DNA of 7,094 nt, from the NCBI GenBank assembly GCA_018830405.1, contig JAHJSF010000114.1:1-7094 (forward strand), written 5' to 3'. The translations under genes were made by a program, and so were the position numbers. The notes under the pieces were generated by a model, which worked only from the letters and a program-made list of their open reading frames with translations, was not told the DNA's origin and searched no databases. Source of the stretch: Nitrospinota bacterium (GTDB lineage: Bacteria > Nitrospinota > Nitrospinia > UBA9942 > JAHJSF01). Positions 1 through 6,363 of the stretch are shown one piece after another; position 1 is the stretch's first letter; each line of letters starts with the position of its first letter.

Positions 1-13
1 CTATTTCCCCCAT
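1..13 (-). CDS. Start of a minus-strand gene cut off by the left edge (possibly a transposase)
   Basis: Only four full codons are visible: ATG GGG GAA ATA (Met-Gly-Glu-Ile), then one base. The call rests on a perfect AGGAGG at 27-22, 8 bases before the ATG. The product cannot be identified. Because the start lies just inside a repeat-bearing putative element end, a transposase subunit is the simplest guess, but that is context only. Confidence 0.35.
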
Positions 14-17
14 AATG

Positions 18-39
18 TAGGCCTCCTTTATGAGACCTA
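18..39 (-). promoter_or_regulatory. Hairpin covering the ribosome-binding site of the left-edge gene
   Basis: In the minus-strand transcript, UAGGUCUC (39-32) can pair with GAGGCCUA (25-18) across a six-base loop: eight pairs, one of them G-U. Four of the six AGGAGG bases lie in the stem. Hairpins that hide the transposase ribosome-binding site are known from some insertion sequences such as IS10 and IS200. Whether this one acts is not shown by the sequence. Confidence 0.3.
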
Positions 40-55
40 TGTTACTACCCATTCC

Positions 56-91
56 AAGGGGACATTTCTATCAAGTTAGCAAGGGGACATT
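56..91. repeat. Two direct copies of AAGGGGACATT, 25-bp period
   Basis: The 11-mer AAGGGGACATT occurs at 56-66 and 81-91, identical in both copies. A 25-bp period puts the copies on nearly the same face of the helix, as expected for paired protein-binding sites. The likeliest reading is transposase-binding repeats at an element end. A repressor operator for the divergent genes is the alternative. Confidence 0.5.
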
Positions 92-119
92 ATCAGATAG
101 TTTTGACAATGACTATAAT
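90..119 (+). promoter_or_regulatory. Possible sigma-70 promoter for the amidotransferase-larC operon
   Basis: TATAAT at 114-119 is a perfect -10 box. TTATCA at 90-95 is a 4-of-6 -35 box with an 18-bp spacer. Transcription would start near 126 and give a leader of about 140 bases. The -35 lies inside the putative insertion-sequence end and the -10 outside it, so this could be a hybrid promoter. A weaker alternative is TTGACT (125-130) with CATAAT (146-151), but its 15-bp spacer is short. Confidence 0.3.
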
Positions 120-183
120 TTTTATTGACTTAGGGGTATATTCTCCATAATCTCTAAAGTAATGGCTAAATCACCTTTTGATC

Positions 184-236
184 GGGGTACTAGGGTGGAA
201 ACAGTTCTTCGGAGTAACTACTGTGGCGGTCTCCCC
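184..236 (+). other. Possible folded leader upstream of the amidotransferase gene
   Basis: ACAGT (201-205) and ACTGT (220-224) are inverted repeats, and GGGG (184-187) faces CCCC (233-236) outside them. An alternative inner stem pairs AGTTCT (203-208) with AGTAACT (213-219), with one bulged T, around TCGG. These are modest pairings. I recognise no known riboswitch class, and no T-run follows, so it is not an intrinsic terminator. Besides this and the promoter candidates, 109-265 shows nothing. Confidence 0.18.
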
Positions 237-265
237 AAAATAATAAAACTATTCGTTAATGTCCT

Positions 266-979
266 ATGTATATATTTATAGCTGTTCAGGGGAAAGAAGA
301 TTATTACGCCAACGGCCCGGCCTTTAAGGCCAAAGTTCGTATTGAGAAAGCCTCAGGTGAGAGGTGCCTTGTTGTTCCCTATCAGGAGCTTACTGCTTCA
401 TTAATAGAGGAACTGAAACCCAGAGCTGTTGTCATGGGTGGTTTTGGGGGATACTTTGAAAGCTATAAAGTTAAAGACTTCTACCCGATGAATGACCTTC
501 TCCATAGGGCGGATATCCCCATACTTGCCATATGCGGTAGCCACCAGATTCTCGGTTACTGTTTCAACAAGGATATACGAAGGTTAAAACAACTGCGGGA
601 CGAACCTATAAGAAGGCTTGGCCCGGGGGAGGAGTTTCCCCATGTTGCTAAGGGGATGGCCGATTATGATATGTCCGGTTTCTTTGTGGCCGAAGGTTTT
701 TACCCTATTGAAAGGGTTATGGCCGATCCTATATTCAAAGGTCTTTCCAAACGGATGATGCTAAAGTGTTCTCACTACTGCGAGGTTAAAACCCTCCCCG
801 CGGCGTTTGAGCTTATTGCCCAAAGCGGCCATTCCCCCATAGAGGCGATGCGTCATAAAGAGAGACCGATATATGGTTTGCAATTTCATCCCGAATATTA
901 TGCCGAACCATTTATGGATGGGGCCAAAATATTGGAGAACTTTGTCGCAATTGTGAATAAATTTTGGGAGAAGAGATAG
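266..979 (+). CDS. Stand-alone class I glutamine amidotransferase-like protein
   Basis: A 237-residue cytoplasmic protein that is a single class I (triad) amidotransferase domain. Visible features in order are the first strand YIFIAVQ at 2-8, the oxyanion-loop glycines GGFGG at 58-62, the nucleophile elbow AICGSHQILG with Cys90, and the QFHPE block with His208 and Glu210. The triad is therefore complete and glutaminase or related hydrolase activity is plausible. Overall it resembles the amidotransferase part of GMP synthase, but no synthetase domain is attached, so the acceptor is unknown. A TAA stop in frame at 257-259 rules out a longer start. The ATG has no clear ribosome-binding site. larC follows after one base, so the two are almost certainly co-transcribed. 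A gamma-glutamyl hydrolase is an alternative. Fold assignment is firm; substrate is not known. Confidence 0.85.
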   Translation: MYIFIAVQGKEDYYANGPAFKAKVRIEKASGERCLVVPYQELTASLIEELKPRAVVMGGFGGYFESYKVKDFYPMNDLLHRADIPILAICGSHQILGYCFNKDIRRLKQLRDEPIRRLGPGEEFPHVAKGMADYDMSGFFVAEGFYPIERVMADPIFKGLSKRMMLKCSHYCEVKTLPAAFELIAQSGHSPIEAMRHKERPIYGLQFHPEYYAEPFMDGAKILENFVAIVNKFWEKR

Positions 980-980
980 G

Positions 981-2237
981 ATGAAGACCCTCTACTTCGA
1001 TGCCTTCTCAGGGGTCAGCGGAGATATGATTTTAGGCGCCCTGGTTGATGCCGGGGTTTCTCTCGATTCTATAAGGGAGGAACTGACTAAACTTAATCTT
1101 AAAGGGTATAGCCTATCGGCTGAGACGGTTAAACGAAGCGGCCTTAAGGGGACAAAGGTAAGTGTTGATATTGAGGAAGGGGAAAAACCGCACCCCCACT
1201 ATTCTCATATAAAAGAGATTATCGAAAGTAGCCTCTTAGAAAATGGGGTTAAGGAGATGGCCCAGGCTATATTTAAAAAGATAGGTGAAGCGGAGGCGAA
1301 GGTTCACGGTGTTGATATAGAGAAGATACACTTTCATGAGGTTGGGGCGATAGACGCCATAGTCGATATTGTCGGGGCGGCTATCGGGATATCTCTTCTT
1401 GCTCCCGATCGCATTATTTCCTCTCCAATTAATACCGGGAGTGGCACAGTTAAATGTGCCCACGGTGTTATGCCTGTCCCTGCCCCGGCCACAGCCGAAA
1501 TGTTGATCGGTATTCCAGCCTATTCTTCAGGAATTGATGGAGAGCTGGCTACTCCGACAGGGGTTGCAATTATTACAACCTTGGCCGATTCATTTTCCCC
1601 CATGCCCTCTATGAATATTAGTAATATCGGTTATGGTGCCGGGACCAAAGACTTTAAGGGACAGGCCAACCTCCTCCGAATTATTATAGGGGAAGAGGCC
1701 GATGAAGATTGTCCGGATATTGTTTCTGTCGTTGAAACCAATATCGACGATATGAACCCCGAAATATACGAGTGGGTGATGGAGAAACTTTTTGAGGCTA
1801 AGGCGCTCGATGTTTTTCTGACACCTATCATCATGAAAAAATCGAGGAGTGCCACCAAGATTAGTGTCATTGTAGAGAGGGATAAGGAAGCAATTATTTC
1901 TGACATCCTTCTGAAAGAAACAACCACCTTTGGAGTTCGCTCTTATCAGGCCAAGAGAGAGATACTGAAACGTAATTGTGTAGAGATAGATACCTCATTT
2001 GGTTTGGTCAGAGCCAAGGTTGGGGAACTTCCGGGGGGTGGAAAAAAGATTGTCCCCGAATATGAAGATTGCCGAAGGATTGCCAAGGAAAAGGGTGTTC
2101 CCTTAAGAGATGTCTATGAGGAGGCTATACGCAAGTCTCCCGAAAAAAATAGACTAAAACTAACCGAGCAGCTTGGCCGCCTCTTTGGCAAAGTAGGTGA
2201 ATATCATATCGGCTCCGGCCCGTCTGATATTTGTTAG
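981..2237 (+). CDS. larC: LarC, nickel-insertion enzyme of nickel-pincer cofactor synthesis
   Basis: LarC (formerly DUF111) is a CTP-dependent cyclometallase that inserts nickel into the pincer nucleotide made by LarB and LarE, giving the cofactor of lactate racemase LarA and its homologues. Family blocks are in order: YFDAFSGVSGDMILGALVDAG (5-25), a His-rich HPHYSHIKEI (71-80), IHFHEVGAIDAIVDIVG (116-132), the SSPINTGSGTVKCAHG region (147-162), ELATPTG (188-194), ETNIDDMNPE (252-261), MKKSRSATK (285-293) and TTFGVR (315-320). In Lactobacillus plantarum, LarC is made from two frames by frameshifting; here one frame encodes it all. The usual C-terminus (PLRDVYEEAIR, 374-384) is followed by about 34 more residues, the last 25 of them antisense to hemB. 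GGAG at 967-970 is a fair ribosome-binding site. No larA, larB or larE is in the window. Confidence 0.95.
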   Translation: MKTLYFDAFSGVSGDMILGALVDAGVSLDSIREELTKLNLKGYSLSAETVKRSGLKGTKVSVDIEEGEKPHPHYSHIKEIIESSLLENGVKEMAQAIFKKIGEAEAKVHGVDIEKIHFHEVGAIDAIVDIVGAAIGISLLAPDRIISSPINTGSGTVKCAHGVMPVPAPATAEMLIGIPAYSSGIDGELATPTGVAIITTLADSFSPMPSMNISNIGYGAGTKDFKGQANLLRIIIGEEADEDCPDIVSVVETNIDDMNPEIYEWVMEKLFEAKALDVFLTPIIMKKSRSATKISVIVERDKEAIISDILLKETTTFGVRSYQAKREILKRNCVEIDTSFGLVRAKVGELPGGGKKIVPEYEDCRRIAKEKGVPLRDVYEEAIRKSPEKNRLKLTEQLGRLFGKVGEYHIGSGPSDIC

Positions 2238-3131
2238 AAGTTCTACAATTGTTCTATCTCTATCTATCCAACCCCTCTCGGCGGCGGCTACCAGCATGGC
2301 ATACTCGCCGCTAACATTGTAGGCAGCGACTGGTATATCAAAAGCGTCTCTTACCTCTCTTACAATATCAAGATAGGCCATGGCAGGTTTTACCATTATG
2401 ATGTCAGCCCCTTCTTCAATATCTAGCTCTGCTTCTCTTATCGCTTCTCTCCTGTTGGCCGGATCCATCTGGTATGTTCTCCTGTTACCGAACTGCGGAG
2501 CAGAGTCGCAGGCGTCCCTGAATGGCCCGTAGAAGGCGGAGGCATATTTAACGGCGTAAGATATTATCCCTGTATTGATAAATCCTTTTTCATCGAGTTC
2601 TTTTCTGATTGCCCCTATTCTCCCATCCATCATATCGGAAGGGGCTACCATATCTGCCCCGGCCTTGGCGTGACTAACTGCCACCTTGGCCAGAACGGGG
2701 AGGGTGGGGTCGTTAAGAATTTCTTCCCCCCGCACCACGCCGCAGTGTCCGTGGGAGGCGTATTCGCATATACAAACATCGGTAATAACCTGCAAATCGG
2801 GGACGGCGTTCTTTATCTCTTTTATGGCCAGTTGCACGATTCCGTTCGGGTTGTAGGACTCAGAGGCTAGTTCGTCTTTCTTTTCTGGAATGCCGAATAG
2901 GATAACGGCCGGAATGCCGAGCGCCTTGGCCTCCTTGGCCTCTTTAGCCAGTTTGTCTGCTGAGAGGCGGAATATTCCCGGCATAGATTTAATCTCTTCC
3001 TCTATCTCTTTCCCCTCTTGGACAAAGATAGGATAGACAAGATTATCTGGTGAGATGGTTGTTTCCCGAACCATCCGCCTTATTGTTTCGCTGGCTCTCA
3101 ATCTTCTCATTCTGGTAGTGGGAAAACTCAT
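2160..3131 (-). CDS. hemB: Delta-aminolevulinic acid dehydratase (porphobilinogen synthase), zinc type
   Basis: HemB condenses two 5-aminolevulinate molecules to porphobilinogen, the second common step of heme, siroheme and cobalamin synthesis, in the cytoplasm. With ATG at 3131 the protein has 323 residues, normal for the family, and starts MSFPTTRMRRLR as HemB usually does. A TTG at 3164 in the same frame would add 11 unconserved residues and is rejected. The two Schiff-base lysines are Lys195 (ISYAVKY) and Lys248 (IIMVKPA). DVCICEYASHGHCG carries Cys120, Cys122 and Cys130, the catalytic zinc ligands in Escherichia coli HemB, so this is the zinc-dependent form rather than the Asp-rich magnesium form. 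The C-terminus IFTYFAKEAAKLLG is typical. The last 78 bp overlap larC tail to tail. mltA lies 230 bp upstream on the same strand. Confidence 0.96.
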   Translation of the reverse strand: MSFPTTRMRRLRASETIRRMVRETTISPDNLVYPIFVQEGKEIEEEIKSMPGIFRLSADKLAKEAKEAKALGIPAVILFGIPEKKDELASESYNPNGIVQLAIKEIKNAVPDLQVITDVCICEYASHGHCGVVRGEEILNDPTLPVLAKVAVSHAKAGADMVAPSDMMDGRIGAIRKELDEKGFINTGIISYAVKYASAFYGPFRDACDSAPQFGNRRTYQMDPANRREAIREAELDIEEGADIIMVKPAMAYLDIVREVRDAFDIPVAAYNVSGEYAMLVAAAERGWIDRDRTIVELLTNIRRAGADMIFTYFAKEAAKLLG

Positions 3132-3138
3132 TCTATAT

Positions 3139-3144
3139 CTCCTC
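3139..3144 (-). promoter_or_regulatory. Ribosome-binding site that fixes the hemB start
   Basis: GAGGAG lies 7 bases before the ATG at 3131, an ideal distance. The in-frame TTG at 3164 has no comparable site. This agrees with the conserved HemB N-terminus beginning at the ATG. Confidence 0.8.
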
Positions 3145-3198
3145 TTATACGAAGTTATATTCAAACGCTAACTGTGTTGGCTTCGTCGTCAGCTCCTC

Positions 3199-3252
3199 GA
3201 CATACAACCCTCTATCCCCCTTTGTTAAGGGGGAATAAGGGGGTTGTACGTC
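3199..3252. repeat. Long G/C-rich hairpin, dispersed-repeat (REP/MITE-like) type
   Basis: The left arm GACATACAACCC (3199-3210) matches the right arm GGGTTGTACGTC (3241-3252) with one mismatch. Inside, CCCCCTT (3216-3222) pairs perfectly with AAGGGGG (3227-3233) around the loop TGTT, and the segments between the arms pair partly. No T-run follows on either strand, so an intrinsic terminator is unlikely. Short elements with CCCCCTT/AAGGGGG cores are, from memory, common dispersed repeats in many bacteria. In the mltA-hemB transcript the hairpin could modulate decay or read-through. Otherwise the 230-bp spacer holds no gene and no convincing promoter. Confidence 0.65.
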
Positions 3253-3361
3253 GCTTCCTCCTTGCCGCCTTGTTATCATTTTGAATTCAACTCCGTATTG
3301 TTTTTACAGCGTGTTGTAACTACACCTATCCTTATTGCTCCCAGGCTCGTTGCTGCGCCCC

Positions 3362-4585
3362 TTACCTTTTCTCAGCATCCTTCTTGATCAGATAGTAGAG
3401 TTTGCCGTTTCTGTTCATGCTTCCGGCAGTATGCCCCGCCTTATCCCCGCTGCCGAAAAATATATCCACCCGTCCGGCCCCCTTAATTGCTCCCCCCGTA
3501 TCCTGGTCTACAACGAAGGCGGAGAATGCCTCCCAGTTTTCTATGTTACCATCTTTGTCGGTAATCGGTATCTCTGTTTCTATGTAGGCCAGCGACCCCT
3601 TCGGAAAGATTTTTGTATCGGTGGCGATGGACCTCTTCGGGGTTAGGGGGACACCAATCGAACCGATCGGCCCTTTTTCAACCTGCCTGAAAAAGACATA
3701 ACTCTCATTATGGTTCAACACCTCGTCCATCTTCTCAGGGTGTTTGTTAAGGTATTCCCTGATTGCCTTCATCGACATCTCTTCTTTGGGGACATCCCCA
3801 TTATTTATCAGTAGTCGTCCTATGCTCTTATAGTCCTTCCCGTTGTTCCCCGCATAATTTACATTAAGAATTTTACCACTGTCCGTCTCTATTATCCCCG
3901 ATCCTTGTATATGGAGGAAGAAGAGATCTAACCTATCTTCAAGCCAGGCCATCTCAAATCCTTTCCCGCTTAATTGCACCCCTTTATCTATTTCCCCCCT
4001 GGTGTGGTAGGGGCTTATCTTATTATTAGCTATTCTGGCCACGATGCTCCTGCCGGCCAAGCTCTGATTGAATTTCCCCAAGTCTACCTTTACCAGATCG
4101 TCGGGGAGAGAATAGATAGGGTAGCGGTACTTTGAATCTTTTTTAAGGCTCCCCTTCATAATCGGTTCATAGTAGCCGGTAAAGAGGACGTTTTTTTGAC
4201 GGTCGTTCCCGGTCGATTCGAAGATATCAAAGTTTTCCGTAACCAGCTTTTTCAGTTCGGCCTCATCCTTGGCCTCGGTCAGAATTTTTTCGAAGAGCTG
4301 GAAAGATTCTATAACTTGGGTGACGGTGTATTCGCGCTCGCCGTAACTAATCATCCTCTCCGGCGGAAGACGCCCCAGGTAATCATAGTTTCTTTTTATT
4401 GCCTCAAGTAGGGGGAATTTATCAAGGGAATCCTTAAAGTCAGGTCTTCCAAAATACCCGACCTGCTTCATTGCCTTTCGGGGGGAGACTGTTTCCCCCT
4501 TTCTTTTTACTGCGCAGCCTGTCTGGGTGATTATTGACAGGATTATGATGAGGGATAATATTCCCTTACTTAACCTTAATTTCAT
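3362..4585 (-). CDS. mltA: Membrane-bound lytic murein transglycosylase A, lipoprotein
   Basis: MltA cleaves the MurNAc-GlcNAc bond of peptidoglycan to form 1,6-anhydro-MurNAc ends and is normally anchored to the inner face of the outer membrane. The 407 residues begin with a lipoprotein signal (basic MKLRLSK, hydrophobic 9-20, then QTGC with Cys24 as the lipidated residue). Gln at -3 is unusual for a lipobox. Family motifs follow: FTGYYEP (135-141), FFLHIQGSG (222-230), YAGNNGKDYKSIG (244-256) and ESYVFFR (294-300). The C-terminal 3D domain contains DQDTGGAIKGAGRVDIFFGSGD (360-381), with conserved aspartates including Asp362 and Asp374; one of these should be the catalytic acid by comparison with E. 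coli MltA. The start overlaps the pgi stop as ATGA (4585-4582), with GGAAGG 6 bases upstream, so translation is probably coupled to pgi. Confidence 0.94.
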   Translation of the reverse strand: MKLRLSKGILSLIIILSIITQTGCAVKRKGETVSPRKAMKQVGYFGRPDFKDSLDKFPLLEAIKRNYDYLGRLPPERMISYGEREYTVTQVIESFQLFEKILTEAKDEAELKKLVTENFDIFESTGNDRQKNVLFTGYYEPIMKGSLKKDSKYRYPIYSLPDDLVKVDLGKFNQSLAGRSIVARIANNKISPYHTRGEIDKGVQLSGKGFEMAWLEDRLDLFFLHIQGSGIIETDSGKILNVNYAGNNGKDYKSIGRLLINNGDVPKEEMSMKAIREYLNKHPEKMDEVLNHNESYVFFRQVEKGPIGSIGVPLTPKRSIATDTKIFPKGSLAYIETEIPITDKDGNIENWEAFSAFVVDQDTGGAIKGAGRVDIFFGSGDKAGHTAGSMNRNGKLYYLIKKDAEKR

Positions 4586-6318
4586 TTATAGCCTTCCGTT
4601 AACCTTTTTAAGTTCCCCTTGATATTATTTCCTAAATCAAAAGATATCACCTTTCTTCCGGCCCGAAGCATCGATTCCCTATCCCCCAACATCTGGGCCC
4701 TCTTTAGGATACCAAAACTTAGGGGAATTTTCTTCCCCTCGTCAGGTATGACCGCATCCTTTTGGGTTGCTGAAACGAATTGGATAAAGATTCCCCCTCC
4801 ACCGTCCCCTTTGTACAACTGCCCTGTAGAGTGTAGGAATTGCGGGCCGAACCCGAGCGTAGTGGCGATTCCGCTTTCCCCCCCTATCTTTTTCCTAAGT
4901 TCTTTGAGAAGGGTTTCATTCTCCTCGGTGGGTTCGATAAAGGCCTGTATAGAGGCGTAAGACTTCCCTTCTTTAATCCCCTGACTGATAAACTTGGATA
5001 GGACATTATCGATGTTTGTCGCCGCTACGTCTGTATAAACCGCCAGGCCATTATCCTCAATAGCTGCCCCAATTTCCGGGAGTCTCCCCTCCTCACGGTA
5101 TTTGGTGATAATCTCATTAGACAGTACCTTGGAAGATTCAACATTAGGCTGGTCATAAGGGTTTATCCCTAACGACCAACCGGCTATCACGGTAGCAACC
5201 TCCCAAAGGATAAATTGTCCCCCAAGGTCATAGATGCTGTCCAAGACTATCTCAACAACCGGCTCTCCCGAATTGATTAAGCCGTTAACAATTGTGTCTT
5301 GGCTGTTATCGCCATCTACCTTTATATAAGTAAATAATCTATCTCGGCTGTATCTTTCGGGAGAATCAAAGGTCTCTTCAATAACGGGGAGGACGCCTTT
5401 CCCCTCCTTTCCCGTACTTTCGGCGATAAGCTGTTCCAGCCAACGCCCGAAGTGGGCAATCTTTGGAGAGAGTATAAATGTGGTTTTATCTCTCCCCTCT
5501 TTGGATAAGGCCCCCATAGAACACCCCAAGAGCGCAGCCAGATTATTCTCCCTCTTAGATGTATCAGTTGCCGTATACTTACCCTTGTTAAGTATCGTCT
5601 CTGTATCTACCCCTATTAGGGCGGCGGGGAGAAGACCGAAGTAGGAGAGAGCGGAATAACGTCCCCCGATACACGGGTTGTTCAAAAATATCCGGCGGAA
5701 TTTTAGTTTTTTGGCTATCTCCTCCAGGCCGCTCCCCGGGTCGGTGATGGCAATAAAATAATCTCCGGCCTTATCGGCCCCGACCTGTTTGGAGGCCGAG
5801 TTATAAAAATATTTCATGAAGGAGATAGTCTCTATTGTTCCCCCCGATTTGGTGGAGACTATGAAGAGGGTTTTCTCTTTTTTGCTCCACTCTTCCTGTT
5901 TCAAGACCTCCATCGGGTCGGTGCTGCTTAGGACGGAGAGTTTAAGGCTATTTCCCCCCCGTCCGAATATATTGGCAAAGACCTCGGGGGCCAGGCTTGA
6001 ACCTCCCATCCCGAGCAGAAGGGCCTGCCTAAAACCGTCGGCATAAACCTCTTCCCGAAAGTCGTTTATTTCAGCTGTCTTGGTGGACATAACGGCAGGA
6101 GAATCAAGCCAACCCATCCGGTTGCTTATCTCATCTGGGGTAGGTTTCCAGACCGTATAATCCTTCTTCCAAATTCGCGCAACAATGTTTTCTTGGGAGA
6201 GCCTCCCTATCTCTTTGGCTACTGTCGGTTGGTATTTACCGAGACTTGCTTTGTATCGATACCCCCGGCAGGTTATAGTTTGGTCGCCTTCTGAGTTGCA
6301 ACATCGACTATCCCCCAT
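4582..6318 (-). CDS. pgi: Glucose-6-phosphate isomerase, of the type fused to transaldolase elsewhere
   Basis: The enzyme interconverts glucose 6-phosphate and fructose 6-phosphate in the cytoplasm. In 578 residues it shows two sugar-isomerase (SIS) halves: LLGMGGSSLAPE (101-112) and STKSGGTIET (155-164), where the sugar phosphate binds; GGRYSALS (218-225); AESTGKEGKG (299-308); and NPYDQPNVESSK (386-397), matching the classical DQWGVE-GK block whose Lys is catalytic. The N-terminal block WKKDYTVWKPTPDEISNRMGWLD and the C-terminal block FGPQFLHSTGQLYKG (489-503) are typical of the isomerase half of bifunctional transaldolase/isomerase proteins. An in-frame TGA at 6334-6336 shows it is not the tail of a longer frame, and no transaldolase gene is nearby. 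The ATG follows GAGGGGGG by four bases. The first 22 residues look unconserved, so the exact start is less sure. It ends inside the mltA start codon. Confidence 0.92.
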   Translation of the reverse strand: MGDSRCCNSEGDQTITCRGYRYKASLGKYQPTVAKEIGRLSQENIVARIWKKDYTVWKPTPDEISNRMGWLDSPAVMSTKTAEINDFREEVYADGFRQALLLGMGGSSLAPEVFANIFGRGGNSLKLSVLSSTDPMEVLKQEEWSKKEKTLFIVSTKSGGTIETISFMKYFYNSASKQVGADKAGDYFIAITDPGSGLEEIAKKLKFRRIFLNNPCIGGRYSALSYFGLLPAALIGVDTETILNKGKYTATDTSKRENNLAALLGCSMGALSKEGRDKTTFILSPKIAHFGRWLEQLIAESTGKEGKGVLPVIEETFDSPERYSRDRLFTYIKVDGDNSQDTIVNGLINSGEPVVEIVLDSIYDLGGQFILWEVATVIAGWSLGINPYDQPNVESSKVLSNEIITKYREEGRLPEIGAAIEDNGLAVYTDVAATNIDNVLSKFISQGIKEGKSYASIQAFIEPTEENETLLKELRKKIGGESGIATTLGFGPQFLHSTGQLYKGDGGGGIFIQFVSATQKDAVIPDEGKKIPLSFGILKRAQMLGDRESMLRAGRKVISFDLGNNIKGNLKRLTEGYK

Positions 6319-6363
6319 AATTCCCCCCCTCGATCAAAAAGGATTTCACTTGTTTTTTTGAAA

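Larger units (their letters stand above)
1..108 (-). mobile_element. Putative end of an insertion sequence, continuing off the left edge
   Basis: Read on the minus strand, this stretch starts TGTCAAAAC at 108, carries two copies of AATGTCCCCTT spaced 25 bp apart, and then reaches an AGGAGG site and an ATG at 13. A TG terminus, internal direct repeats near the end and a gene starting about 95 bp inside is the layout of IS21-like and related DDE elements, whose transposase binds repeated terminal sites. The GGGGACATT repeat also resembles, from memory, sequences flanking integrase-core transposases in environmental Gram-negative genomes. The transposase itself, the other end and any target duplication lie outside the window, so family and boundary are inference. 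It could instead be an ordinary promoter region with a repeated operator. Confidence 0.38.

Noticed and set aside
103-108. Perfect TTGACA as a -35 box
   Set aside because: The nearest good -10 boxes are 5 or 28 bp away; neither spacing works.
184-236. Cobalamin or nickel/cobalt riboswitch before the larC operon
   Set aside because: The paired segments are short and I see none of the conserved core sequences of those classes; kept only as a possible folded leader.
1236-1927. Minus-strand open frames inside larC
   Set aside because: They are antisense to strongly conserved LarC blocks, have no recognisable domains and no ribosome-binding site.
2670-2870. Plus-strand open frame inside hemB
   Set aside because: It lies antisense to the zinc-ligand region of HemB and shows no independent coding evidence.
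3132-3164. Longer hemB starting at TTG 3164
   Set aside because: The extra 11 residues are not HemB-like, and a good GAGGAG site with a conserved N-terminus favours ATG 3131.
3335-4411. Plus-strand open frames across mltA
   Set aside because: They are shadows of the MltA reading frame with no domain or signal of their own.
4619-6046. Plus-strand open frames across pgi
   Set aside because: They are antisense to conserved isomerase motifs, Pro/Ser-rich in the way reverse frames often are, and not supported.
6319-6363. Intrinsic terminator between the HNH gene and pgi
   Set aside because: Only a 5-bp ATTTC/GAAAT stem with a 12-base loop is possible, which is too weak.
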